Of a DNA stretch of 64,000 nt, positions 25,670-33,554 are shown in pieces. The notes under the pieces were generated by a model that had not been told where the DNA came from, made no database searches, and saw nothing but the letters and a program-made list of their open reading frames with translations. A program made the position numbers and the translations under genes. Numbering within the stretch: the first letter of the stretch is position 1; every line of letters begins with the position of its first letter. The stretch comes from UBA7985 sp002711265 (GTDB taxonomy: Bacteria; Pseudomonadota; Alphaproteobacteria; UBA7985), in NCBI GenBank assembly GCA_965660945.1, contig CBFIBS010000006.1, forward strand, positions 62,001 to 126,000, in the 5' to 3' direction.

Positions 25670-26248
25670 ATGAGTAGTGAAAATACCATGCACGGCACGA
25701 CCATTCTGTCCGTCCGCAAGGGCGACGAAGTGGTGGTCGCCGGTGACGGGCAGGTCAGCCTCGGCCCGACGGTGATGAAGGGCAGCGCAGTCAAAGTCCG
25801 CCGTCTGGGCAAGCGAAGCGACGTGGTCGGCGGTTTCGCCGGTGCCACCGCCGATGCCTTCACCCTGTTCGAGCGGCTGGAAGCCAAGCTTGAAACCTAC
25901 CCCGGGCAGTTGGTCCGGGCCGCTGTGGAGCTGGCCAAGGACTGGCGGCAGGACCGCTACCTGCGCCGGCTGGAAGCCATGCTGATCGTGGTCGATGCCG
26001 AACACTCGCTGATCGTCACGGGCAACGGTGACGTGGTCGAGGCCGAGGCCGACGGCGTGCTCGCCATCGGTTCGGGCGGGAACTACGCCCTGTCGGCCGC
26101 CCGCGCGCTGATCACGGTCGAGGACGACAGCCTGACGGCGGAGGAAATCGCCCGCCGGGCCATGAAGGTCGCCGGGGACATCTGCGTCTACACCAACCAC
26201 TCGATCCGCCTTGAAAAGCTGGAAAACAAAGCAGGAGCCGCGAAATAG
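25670..26248 (+). CDS. hslV: ATP-dependent protease HslVU, peptidase subunit
   Basis: HslV forms a double hexamer with a proteasome-like fold and works with the HslU ATPase to break down misfolded and regulatory proteins. After removal of a short leader (MSSENTMHG) the mature protein would begin with the nucleophilic Thr of TTILSVRKG. VGGFAGATADAFTLFERLE and GSGGNYALSAARAL are typical. It starts behind GAGGAAATTTCG and lies 2 bases before hslU. I saw no clear sigma-32 site upstream. Confidence 0.96.
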   Translation: MSSENTMHGTTILSVRKGDEVVVAGDGQVSLGPTVMKGSAVKVRRLGKRSDVVGGFAGATADAFTLFERLEAKLETYPGQLVRAAVELAKDWRQDRYLRRLEAMLIVVDAEHSLIVTGNGDVVEAEADGVLAIGSGGNYALSAARALITVEDDSLTAEEIARRAMKVAGDICVYTNHSIRLEKLENKAGAAK

Positions 26249-26250
26249 CA

Positions 26251-27564
26251 ATGGGCCACAGCAACTTTTCACCGCGGGAAATCGTTTCCGAACTCGACCG
26301 CTTCATCGTCGGCCAGGGCGACGCCAAGCGCGCCGTTGCGGTCGCGCTGCGCAACCGCTGGCGGCGGCAGCAGCTGCCCGACAGCCTGCGCGAGGAAGTA
26401 CTGCCCAAGAACATTCTGATGATCGGGCCGACGGGCTGCGGCAAGACCGAGATTGCCCGGCGGCTGGCCAAGCTCGCCAACGCCCCCTTTATCAAGGTCG
26501 AGGCGACCAAGTTCACCGAAGTCGGCTACGTCGGCCGCGATGTCGAATCCATCGTCCGCGATCTGGTCGAGCTGGCCATCACCAGCACCCGCAGCCAGCA
26601 GCGCGTTGCGGTCAAGGCCAAGGCCGAGATCGTCGCTGAAGACCGTCTGATCGACGTGCTCACCGGGGCCGAGGCCAACAACGACACCAAGCAGAAATTC
26701 CGCAAGATGCTGCGGGAGGGCAAGCTCGACGATCGCGAAGTCGAGGTCGACCTCAACGACAAATCCGGCGGCGGCATGCCGTCGCTCGATATCCCGGGCA
26801 TGCCCGGCTCGCAGATGGGGATGATCAACCTCAGCGACATGCTCGGCGGGCTGGGACAGCGCAAAGTCAAGCGCAAGCTCAAGGTCAAGGACGCCTACGA
26901 TCAGCTGGTCGAGGAAGAGGCTGACAACCTGATCGACCAGGAAGACCTGACCCGGACCGCCATCGAGCGGGTCGAGAACGATGGCATCGTCTTCCTCGAC
27001 GAGATCGACAAGATCGCGGTCAACTCCGAAGTCCGTGGCGGGTCAGTCAGCCGCGAAGGCGTGCAGCGCGACCTGCTGCCGCTGATCGAAGGCACGACCG
27101 TCACCACCAAGTACGGGCCGGTGAAGACCGACCACGTGCTGTTCATCTGTTCTGGTGCCTTTCACCTGTCCAAGCCCAGCGATCTGCTACCGGAATTGCA
27201 GGGGCGGATGCCGATCCGGGTTGAGCTCAATCCGCTGACCCGCGACGACTTCGTGCGCATCCTGACCGAGCCGGAGAACTCGCTGATCAAGCAGTACAAG
27301 GCGCTCCTGCAGACCGAGGGCGTGACCCTCGATTTCGATCAGGGGTCGATCGACGCGCTCGCCGATCTGTCGGCTGAGATCAACCAGACGGTCGAGAACA
27401 TCGGGGCGCGGCGGCTGGCCACGGTGATGGAACGGTTGCTGGAGGAGATTTCCTTTACCGCGCCCGACCGCAACGGTGAGACGATCCAGATCACCGAAGC
27501 CAAGGTGCGCGATGACGTGGGAGAGCTGGCCAAGGACGCCGACCTGAGCCGGTTTATCCTGTAA
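26251..27564 (+). CDS. hslU: ATP-dependent protease HslVU, ATPase subunit
   Basis: HslU is an AAA+ hexamer that unfolds substrates and feeds them to HslV. The 437 residues start FSPREIVSELDRFIVGQGDA and have Walker A in IGPTGCGKTEIARRLAKL, the pore loop region GYVGRDVESIVRDL, the inserted I-domain (about 110-240), Walker B in GIVFLDEIDKIA, and the C-terminal LSRFIL tail that docks on HslV. It ends exactly against the stop codon of the convergent DUF1643 gene. Confidence 0.97.
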   Translation: MGHSNFSPREIVSELDRFIVGQGDAKRAVAVALRNRWRRQQLPDSLREEVLPKNILMIGPTGCGKTEIARRLAKLANAPFIKVEATKFTEVGYVGRDVESIVRDLVELAITSTRSQQRVAVKAKAEIVAEDRLIDVLTGAEANNDTKQKFRKMLREGKLDDREVEVDLNDKSGGGMPSLDIPGMPGSQMGMINLSDMLGGLGQRKVKRKLKVKDAYDQLVEEEADNLIDQEDLTRTAIERVENDGIVFLDEIDKIAVNSEVRGGSVSREGVQRDLLPLIEGTTVTTKYGPVKTDHVLFICSGAFHLSKPSDLLPELQGRMPIRVELNPLTRDDFVRILTEPENSLIKQYKALLQTEGVTLDFDQGSIDALADLSAEINQTVENIGARRLATVMERLLEEISFTAPDRNGETIQITEAKVRDDVGELAKDADLSRFIL

Positions 27565-28107
27565 TCACCCCGCCTCGTTGAGGCTTGAGGGGTTCCAGTC
27601 GATCGGCTGCAGATCCCCGCGCAGATAGAGCGGGTGGCCCGGCTCACCGTGCTTGGTGAGGGTGAAGGCCCGGAGCGGGAAGGGCGCCAGCAGCGTCCGC
27701 AGCGCCGCTGAGCGCTCGAGATGGGTGCCGTGCGTCCCCCAGCCGCAAAGGATGGTGCCGCCCAGCCCGTGCACGACCTCGGCCGTCCGCAGAATGGTTG
27801 CGTCGTTGTCCGGGCCAATCGGGTCAGGGTGGGCGCGCATGTTTTTCGGGTCGGTGGCCCGATAGGCGAAGGCGTTGAGCACGATGACTTCACCGAAGCC
27901 CCAACCGGCCGCATAGCGGCGGCACTTGGCGACTGTCGGGTCGTCTTTGAGCTCATCGGCGGTGCTGGGGTTGAGCAGCACAAAGGCGATCACCGGCTTG
28001 TCACGGTCGAGCATCCCCGCCGGGCGGCGCAGGAAATAGCGGTACGCACGGTCGGGGGACCAGGTGGTGTCCTGACCGGGGAACAGCCGATCGCTGGTGA
28101 CGGGCAT
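27565..28107 (-). CDS. DUF1643-domain protein
   Basis: The 180-residue protein carries the DUF1643 pattern: a start with YRYFLRR, then FVLLNPSTADELKDDPTVAKC, RRYAAGWGFGEVIVLNAFAY and RATDPKNMRAH, and the later CGWGTHG. The function of the family is not known. Its stop codon abuts the hslU stop with no base between, so the two convergent genes have no room for a terminator. It may be co-transcribed with proA and proB from the right (31 bases to proA). Confidence 0.85.
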   Translation of the reverse strand: MPVTSDRLFPGQDTTWSPDRAYRYFLRRPAGMLDRDKPVIAFVLLNPSTADELKDDPTVAKCRRYAAGWGFGEVIVLNAFAYRATDPKNMRAHPDPIGPDNDATILRTAEVVHGLGGTILCGWGTHGTHLERSAALRTLLAPFPLRAFTLTKHGEPGHPLYLRGDLQPIDWNPSSLNEAG

Positions 28108-28138
28108 GGGCGTTTGCGCTCGACCGGACCGGAGCGGC

Positions 28139-29407
28139 TCAGGGCCGGGTCTGGCCAGACCCTTCGACCACGTATTTGTAGGACGTCAGCTGCGCGGCGC
28201 CGACCGGACCCCGCGCGTGCATGCGCCCCGTGGCAATCCCGATTTCCGCACCCATGCCGAACTCGCCGCCGTCCGCGAACTGGGTCGAGGCGTTGTGCAT
28301 GACGATGGCGGCGTCGACCTCGCGCTGAAAGCGGGCTGCCGCTTCTGCGTCGGCGGTGATGATCGCTTCGGTGTGGTGGGAACCGTGGCGGTTGACGTGG
28401 CTGATCGCTGCGTCGAGGTCATCGACGATCCGCACCGACAGGATCGAGTCCAGATATTCCGTGTCCCAGTCCTCGGCGCTCGCAGGGGTCAACGCAACGC
28501 TGAGACCGCACGCGGCTTCGTCGCCACGGATATCCTCGCAGCCGGCGGCCTGCAGCGCTGCAACCGCGCGGGGCAGGAACTCAGCCGCCACGTCGCGGTG
28601 CACCAGCATGGTTTCCATGGCGCCGCAGATCCCGGTCCGGCGCATCTTGGCGTTGACGACGATGCTCTCGGCCATGGTCAGGTCGGCGGCGGCGTCGACA
28701 AAGGTGTGGTTGATGCCGTCGAGGTGAGAGAAAACCGGCACCCGTGCTTCTTGCTGGACGCGCTCGATCAGGCCTTTGCCGCCCCGGGGGACGATCACGT
28801 CCACGTATTCGGCCATGCGCAGCAGCATGCCGACGGCTTCACGGTCGACCGTGGGCACGCGCTGCACGGCGCTGACCGGCAGACCCGCGGCTGCCAGCCC
28901 CGCCTGCATGCATTCGAGGATGACGCCGGAGCTGTTGAAGCTGTCCGATCCGCCGCGCAGGATTGCGGCATTCCCGGCCTTCAGGCACAGGGCAGCGGCA
29001 TCGGCGGTCACGTTCGGGCGGCTTTCGTAGATGATTCCGATGACCCCCAGCGGCACGGCAACCTGTCGGATCCGCAGGCCGTTGGGGCGGTCGGTGACGG
29101 ACAGCTCGCGCCCCACGGGATCGTCCAGCTCGGCCACCGAGGCCACGCCTGCGGCCATGGCTTCGATCCGGTCGGGGGTGAGCAGCAGGCGGTCGAGCAT
29201 GGCCTTGCTCAGGCCTTTGTCGGCGCCGGCCGCCATATCGATGGCGTTGGCGGCGACGATGTCTTCGCTGCGGCTTCGGATCGCGGCAGCGGCCGCCTGC
29301 AGCGCGTCGACCTTCTGCGCAGCAGGGGCCAGCGACAGGCTGTGCGACGCCGCCTTGGCCGCCTGTCCGACGCTGTTCATTCTGTCCTGTAGATTTGCCG
29401 TCGCCAT
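28139..29407 (-). CDS. proA: Gamma-glutamyl phosphate reductase
   Basis: ProA reduces gamma-glutamyl phosphate with NADPH to the semialdehyde, the second step of proline synthesis. The 422-residue aldehyde-dehydrogenase-type protein has VPLGVIGIIYESRPNVTADA near residue 110, GGSDSFNSS, and the catalytic Cys in MRRTGICGAMETMLVHRD near residue 245. VLNASTQFADGGEFGMGAE-like HNASTQFADGGEFGMGAEIG near the end is the usual signature. proB lies 34 bases upstream. Confidence 0.96.
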   Translation of the reverse strand: MATANLQDRMNSVGQAAKAASHSLSLAPAAQKVDALQAAAAAIRSRSEDIVAANAIDMAAGADKGLSKAMLDRLLLTPDRIEAMAAGVASVAELDDPVGRELSVTDRPNGLRIRQVAVPLGVIGIIYESRPNVTADAAALCLKAGNAAILRGGSDSFNSSGVILECMQAGLAAAGLPVSAVQRVPTVDREAVGMLLRMAEYVDVIVPRGGKGLIERVQQEARVPVFSHLDGINHTFVDAAADLTMAESIVVNAKMRRTGICGAMETMLVHRDVAAEFLPRAVAALQAAGCEDIRGDEAACGLSVALTPASAEDWDTEYLDSILSVRIVDDLDAAISHVNRHGSHHTEAIITADAEAAARFQREVDAAIVMHNASTQFADGGEFGMGAEIGIATGRMHARGPVGAAQLTSYKYVVEGSGQTRP

Positions 29408-29441
29408 AGCGCTTTCCCTGCCGTTGCCCGGGTTCTGAAGA

Positions 29442-30584
29442 TCAGAACAGTGCCAAATCGTCCGCGTGGATCAAGTTCGGACCGCGACTTTCATCGAGAA
29501 TTGTCGCGATATCTGCGCTGCGTTTCCCGGCAATGAGCGCCGCGTCTTCGCTGCCGTAGGCGGCGATGCCGCGCCCGATGTCGGTGCCATCCGCGCGGGT
29601 GATGCTGACGGTATCGCCGCGCTCGAACGCGCCCTCGACGCGGACCACGCCTGCGGGGAGCAGGGATTTTCCGGCCTGCACAGCCCGGGCCGCCCCGTCG
29701 TCGAGGATCAAAGCCCCGTCCCCGGACAACGCGCCGAGCAGCCAGGCTTCGCGGGCCGAGTGCCGGGTTTCAGTGGAGGTGAAGAGGGTCGCCCTGGCGC
29801 CATCCACCAGCGTCTGCAGCGGGTTCAGCACGCGGCCATCCGCGATGACCATGGCGCAGCCGGCCCCGAGTGCGATTTTGGCCGCGGCAAGCTTGGTGAC
29901 CATGCCGCCCTTGGCGTAGGCGCTGGTTTCATCCCCGGCCATGGCCTCGATTTCCGGCGTGATCCCGCTCGTGACCAGCGGAAGGTGTTTGGCAGCCGCA
30001 CTGGCCTTGGGGTTGCTGGTGTAGAGCCCGTCGATATCGGAGAGCAGCACCAGCAGGTCGGCCCCGACCATCCCGCCCACGCGGGCCGCTAGCCGGTCGT
30101 TATCGCCGAAGCGAATTTCTGCGGTCGCCACCGTATCGTTTTCGTTGACCAGCGGCACCGTCCCCCAGTCGAGCAAGCGGTTGAGCGTCGCGCGTGCATT
30201 GAGGTAGCGGCGGCGGTTTTCCGTGTCTTCCTGGGTCAGCAGGATCTGGCCGACGTTGAGGTCGCGCTCGGCAAAGCTGTCGGCGTAGGCCTCGGCCAGC
30301 CGGATCTGCCCTAGCGCAGCGGCGGCCTGCTTTTCGTCCAGCCGGAGGTTAAGGGGGTCCCGGTTCTGCAGGCGCAGGCCGACCCGGATCGCGCCCGAGG
30401 AGACCAGCACCACCCGTCGCCCAGCCTTGACCAGCCCGGCGAGGTCGTCGACCAGCGCCGACATCCACTCCCGGCGGATCGAACCGTCGTCGTCGACCAG
30501 CAGCGCGGAGCCGACCTTGACCACCACCGTCGGGGCCTGGGCCATGGCCTCCTGCGCCGAGGTCGCGCGGCTCAGGGCGTCCAT
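29442..30584 (-). CDS. proB: Glutamate 5-kinase
   Basis: ProB phosphorylates glutamate at the start of proline synthesis and is usually inhibited by proline. The 380 residues consist of the amino-acid kinase domain (VVKVGSALLVDDDGSIR, VSSGAIRVGLRLQ, NENDTVATAEIRFGDNDRLA, GTGGMVTKL-like YAKGGMVTKLAAA) and a C-terminal PUA domain (GDGALILDDGAARAVQAGKS, FERGDTVSI). Its ATG overlaps the end of obgE by 13 bases, so obgE-proB-proA is one unit. Confidence 0.96.
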   Translation of the reverse strand: MDALSRATSAQEAMAQAPTVVVKVGSALLVDDDGSIRREWMSALVDDLAGLVKAGRRVVLVSSGAIRVGLRLQNRDPLNLRLDEKQAAAALGQIRLAEAYADSFAERDLNVGQILLTQEDTENRRRYLNARATLNRLLDWGTVPLVNENDTVATAEIRFGDNDRLAARVGGMVGADLLVLLSDIDGLYTSNPKASAAAKHLPLVTSGITPEIEAMAGDETSAYAKGGMVTKLAAAKIALGAGCAMVIADGRVLNPLQTLVDGARATLFTSTETRHSAREAWLLGALSGDGALILDDGAARAVQAGKSLLPAGVVRVEGAFERGDTVSITRADGTDIGRGIAAYGSEDAALIAGKRSADIATILDESRGPNLIHADDLALF

Positions 30585-31621
30585 GACTCGGGTTCCTTAT
30601 CGCCTTCGGCCGCGCGGCGTTCGGCGGCCCGATGGCTGTCGGCCATGTTGGCCAGCTCGTGCAGGATCGGGTCGACGCCCTCTCCACTGACTGCCGACAT
30701 GATCCAGACCTTCTTCCCGCCCGCTGCTTCGGACAGCAGCCGCGCCTGATCCTCGGCGAGTTCCTGCCCGATGGCGTCGGCCTTGTTGAGGGCCAGCAGC
30801 TCGGGCTTGTCGGCGAGGTCGCCGCCGTACTGCTCCAGCTCGCTGCGGAGCTTGACGTAGGCCTCGCCGGGGTCGTCCTGACAGCCGTCGACGATGTGCA
30901 GCAGCCCCGCCGAGCGTTCGACGTGGCCCAGAAAGCGCGTGCCCATGCCGGCGCCTTCCGACGCGCCTTCAATCAGCCCGGGGATATCGGCGATGACGAA
31001 GCTGCGGTTCTGGATTGCCGCGACCCCGAGGTTGGGATGCAGCGTGGTAAAGGGGTAGTCGGCGATCTTGGGTGTGGCGCGCGACACGGCTGACAGAAAC
31101 GTGCTCTTGCCCGCGTTGGGAAAGCCCAGCAGGCCGATATCGGCGATCAGCTTGAGGTGCAGCCAGACCCAGCGCTCTTCGCCGGGGTAGCCGAGGTCGC
31201 GGCGCCGGGGCGCGCGGTTGGTCGAGGTCTTGAAGCGGGCGTTGCCGAAGCCGCCGTCTCCGCCCTTGGCGATCAGGATCTTTTCACCGGCTTCGGTCAG
31301 ATCGGCGAGTACAGCCTCCCCGAACTCATCGAGGATCTGGGTGCCGACGGGAACCTTGAGCGTGATCGACTTGCCGGCCGCGCCGAACTTGTTGGCGCTC
31401 TGGCCGTTCTTGCCGCGCTCGGCCTTGTAGTGCTGGACGTAGCGGTAGTCGATCAGGGTGTTGAGGTTTTCGACCGCCTCGACATAGACGTCACCACCCT
31501 TGCCGCCGTCGCCGCCGTCCGGGCCGCCGAATTCGACGTACTTCTCCCGCCGGAACGAGATGACCCCGCTGCCGCCGTTACCCGACGCGATGAAAACCTT
31601 GGCTTGGTCGAGGAACTTCAT
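30572..31621 (-). CDS. obgE: Ribosome-linked GTPase ObgE/CgtA
   Basis: Obg is an essential GTPase of 50S ribosome assembly and stress response. The 349 residues start MKFLDQAKVFIASGNGGSG with the glycine-rich Obg fold (FGGPDGGDGGKGGDVYVEA), followed by the G domain: GFPNAGKSTFLSAVSRA, DIPGLIEGASEGAGMG, NKAD. The C-terminus is short and charged. The longest frame begins 16 codons earlier, but MKFLDQ is the family start. Its usual partner rpmA is absent upstream; rplU precedes it, with a terminator between. Confidence 0.96.
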   Translation of the reverse strand: MKFLDQAKVFIASGNGGSGVISFRREKYVEFGGPDGGDGGKGGDVYVEAVENLNTLIDYRYVQHYKAERGKNGQSANKFGAAGKSITLKVPVGTQILDEFGEAVLADLTEAGEKILIAKGGDGGFGNARFKTSTNRAPRRRDLGYPGEERWVWLHLKLIADIGLLGFPNAGKSTFLSAVSRATPKIADYPFTTLHPNLGVAAIQNRSFVIADIPGLIEGASEGAGMGTRFLGHVERSAGLLHIVDGCQDDPGEAYVKLRSELEQYGGDLADKPELLALNKADAIGQELAEDQARLLSEAAGGKKVWIMSAVSGEGVDPILHELANMADSHRAAERRAAEGDKEPESWTP

Positions 31622-31666
31622 GATCCTGATCCTGCCCTGAAGGCGGTTGCAGACCGGTGTGCGAAA

Positions 31667-31693
31667 CAAAAAGGGAGGCCAGCAGCCCCCCTC
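31667..31693 (-). terminator. Rho-independent terminator between rplU and obgE
   Basis: On the minus strand, AGGGGGC pairs with GCCTCCCT around CTGCTG and is followed by TTTTTG. It would end rplU transcription, so obgE should have its own promoter in the roughly 45 bases left or rely on read-through. Confidence 0.65.
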
Positions 31694-31717
31694 GTTTATG
31701 CCCGGTCGGCGCCGGCC

Positions 31718-32032
31718 TTACTTGGCCTTGATGCCTGTGACCTTGACCACGGTCTGGTGCTGGCGGTGACCGTTGGTGCGGCGGAAGTTCTTCCGGCGAC
31801 GGCGGCGGAAGACGAGGATTTTGCGCGTGCGCTTCTGATCCATGACTTCTGCGGTGACCGTCGCGCCCTTCACGGTCGGGGCGCCGAGGGTGATCTTGTC
31901 GCCTTCGCCGACCATCATCACCTGGTCAAAGGTAATGGTGTCGCCGACTTCGGCTTCGAGCTTTTCGATGGGCAGAACGTCGTCCTGCTGAACGCGGTAC
32001 TGCTTACCGCCGGTCTTGATGACTGCGTACAT
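31718..32032 (-). CDS. rplU: 50S ribosomal protein L21
   Basis: L21 binds 23S rRNA in the large subunit. The 104-residue protein begins MYAVIKTGGKQYRVQQDDVL and has the conserved LVFRRRRRKNFRRTNGHRQH segment near its end. It is normally followed by rpmA (L27) and then obgE; here only 96 bases, with a terminator, separate it from obgE, and no L27 frame is seen in them. Confidence 0.97.
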   Translation of the reverse strand: MYAVIKTGGKQYRVQQDDVLPIEKLEAEVGDTITFDQVMMVGEGDKITLGAPTVKGATVTAEVMDQKRTRKILVFRRRRRKNFRRTNGHRQHQTVVKVTGIKAK

Positions 32033-32293
32033 TTATGTGCTGTCCTGTCAGTTGCAGCTGACGCTCTTGCTGTGCGGTCGAATCAACCGCGGGGCGCCTT
32101 GGCTTGTTATCGGAGCCGGTTTCCTAGGCCAAAGCCGGGGTCGGGGTCAACGAAAACCACCTGTTATCAGTGCATTGCTGACCGGAAACAACGCATGGCG
32201 GGGCCGAGGGTCGCGCTGGGGCGATGGATGGGGCGCGTAAGGCGCGGAACGCGGTGGTTGCGGGCGGGCCTGCTTTGGCCTAGACACGGCGGC

Positions 32294-32383
32294 GGAGAGG
32301 TGCCGGAGCGGTCGAACGGGGCGGTCTCGAAAACCGTTGTGCGCGCAAGCGTACCGAGGGTTCGAATCCCTTCCTCTCCGCCA
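32294..32383 (+). tRNA. tRNA-Ser (CGA)
   Basis: This 90-base class II tRNA has acceptor stem GGAGAGG/CCTCTCC, discriminator G and encoded CCA, a CGGTCTCGAAAACCG anticodon arm with anticodon CGA, a long variable arm (GTGCGCGCAAGCGTAC), and T arm GAGGGTTCGAATCCCTT. The anticodon reads UCG serine codons. Degraded gene pieces follow directly on its 3' side. Confidence 0.95.
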
Positions 32384-32436
32384 TTTTCCCGCGTTTTGTA
32401 GATGGCTTGACAGCGAATTTCCAAAAGCCACTCTAA

Positions 32437-32718
32437 TGGCACCCCGCCTCCAGCTTTCGCCGTTCGGTATCTCAAAAATCGGCGCACAGAGAGGCGTCCA
32501 CGGCGTTCACGGGACTAGAAAATAGCGGCTACCCCCAGTGTGCTGTATTCGCGATCGATCTGTCATCAGGGAGTATCGCTCAAAGCGTGAGGTTTATCGG
32601 CCAGGTGACCGAGCTGTTTGATGTTGCCGTCCTTCCCGGGATGGAGAGGCCCTACTTCGTTGGGATCAGTAACGATGAGATCGCCCAGTTCCAAGCCTTC
32701 AGCCAAGCGCATCAATAA
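32437..32718 (+). pseudogene. C-terminal remnant resembling TIGR03032-family proteins
   Basis: This frame is open from 32437 to a TAA at 32716-32718 but has no proper start. From about 32524 it reads GYPQCAVFAIDLSSGSIAQ, then SVRFIGQVTELFDVAVLPGM and ERPYFVGISNDEI, which looks like the end of the TIGR03032 (DUF4915-type) beta-propeller-like family, where a V.DL..G....LRF.G...E.FDV.VLPG..RP ending is common. The first third of the frame does not look like protein. The rest of the gene is missing, so it is a decayed 3' end. The family match is from memory of the pattern. Confidence 0.45.
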
Positions 32719-32724
32719 TGTTTC

Positions 32725-32907
32725 AGGGTCGAACCGCTTTCGGCGCAGCTGCAGTCCTTCGTTCCCGGCCCGCAGGTCGACGACAACGCCCACGTGCTGC
32801 TGGACTACAGCGGCGGCGCGCGCGGTGTCCTGCTGGCCAGTCAGGTGGCACCGGGCTACGAGAACGAAATCCGTCTGCGGCTGTCGGGCACAAAGACGTC
32901 GCTGTAA
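32725..32907 (+). pseudogene. Internal fragment of a Gfo/Idh/MocA-family oxidoreductase
   Basis: The frame reads VEPLSAQLQSFVPGPQVDDN, AHVLLDYSGGARGVLLASQV and APGYENEIRLRLSGTKTSL, then a TAA. This matches a central stretch of MocA-type oxidoreductases, where DDN.HVLL...GGARG.L.ASQVA.G.EN.L..R..G.KG.L is well kept. Both the N-terminal NAD-binding domain and the C-terminal part are missing. It starts 7 bases after the previous remnant's stop and lies between tRNA-Ser and an intact gene, which marks this as a small gene graveyard. The remaining bases up to 32992 hold nothing I can name. Confidence 0.6.
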
Positions 32908-32992
32908 TGCCATCAATCCAGCGCCAGCCAGCTGCGGTTCTCGCCGCTGCCCCCGCTGATGTCAGGAGACGGGGGAGGTATCTCCCTCCGCC

Positions 32993-33454
32993 TCAGGCGC
33001 GCTGGTATTTATCGCCGACTTGTTCCCTCGCTGGGTGGGTGTCGTAGAAGATCGACAACGACGTGAAATGGGTCTCGCCCGCGGCGTCTCCGACGTCGGC
33101 ATCAGCCGCAGCTGCGAAGCGGAAGTAGTCCACGCCCTCGAACACGATCCGGTCACCGCTCGCCAGCGTCCAGTCGTACTCGAAGTGCGCCGCACCGCTG
33201 TCACCCGTTTCCCCCAGCAGCACGTCGAACACAGTCAGCCGGTTCTGCGCCGAGGCCTGATCCAGCGAGGCGAAAAACGCGGTCGCGGGCAGGGTTCCCA
33301 GATAGGGCGAGGTCACCGTCGCCCCCGGCGCGAACAGCGCCAGCACCCCCGCCATATCCGAGGCTGTCAGCCGCTCGAAATAGGTGCGGATCGCTGCAAT
33401 TTTTGCGGCAGAGGCGGCAGAGGCGGCAGAGGCGGCAGAGGCAGGGGCTGTCAT
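32993..33454 (-). CDS. NTF2/SnoaL-like protein with Ser-Ala-Ala repeat start
   Basis: The 153-residue protein has an NTF2-like fold: helix AKIAAIRTYFERLTASDMAG, VLALFAPGATVTSPYLGTLP, and strands HFEYDWTLASGDRIVFEGVD and THFTSLSIFYDTHPARE. The substrate or ligand is unknown; SnoaL-like proteins act as isomerases, hydrolases or binding proteins. Its N-terminus is SAA repeated four times, coded by a 9-base tandem repeat that may vary in copy number. A later Met is not available before the domain, so the start is kept at 33454. Confidence 0.68.
   Translation of the reverse strand: MTAPASAASAASAASAAKIAAIRTYFERLTASDMAGVLALFAPGATVTSPYLGTLPATAFFASLDQASAQNRLTVFDVLLGETGDSGAAHFEYDWTLASGDRIVFEGVDYFRFAAAADADVGDAAGETHFTSLSIFYDTHPAREQVGDKYQRA
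33405..33440 (+). repeat. 9-base tandem repeat, four copies
   Basis: GCGGCAGAG is repeated four times without change. On the minus strand it codes for the Ser-Ala-Ala repeat at the N-terminus of the NTF2-like protein. Because the unit is a multiple of three, changes in copy number would keep the frame. Confidence 0.85.
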
Positions 33455-33554
33455 GGTCGGCGGGCTCCGGCGGTCTGGTCTGGGTCAGGCCCCCGCTGAC
33501 GCAAGGTCAGGGGCACTCAAGGTCGGGGGCACTCAAGGTCAGACCCTCAGAAGG

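Noticed and set aside
28097..29438. Plus-strand frames opposite proA
   Set aside because: proA explains the coding signal; the plus-strand products show no family pattern.
33495..33550. Short direct repeats (CACTCAAGGTC, GGTCAG) between two minus-strand genes
   Set aside because: They are too short and simple to be called an element; probably local slippage.
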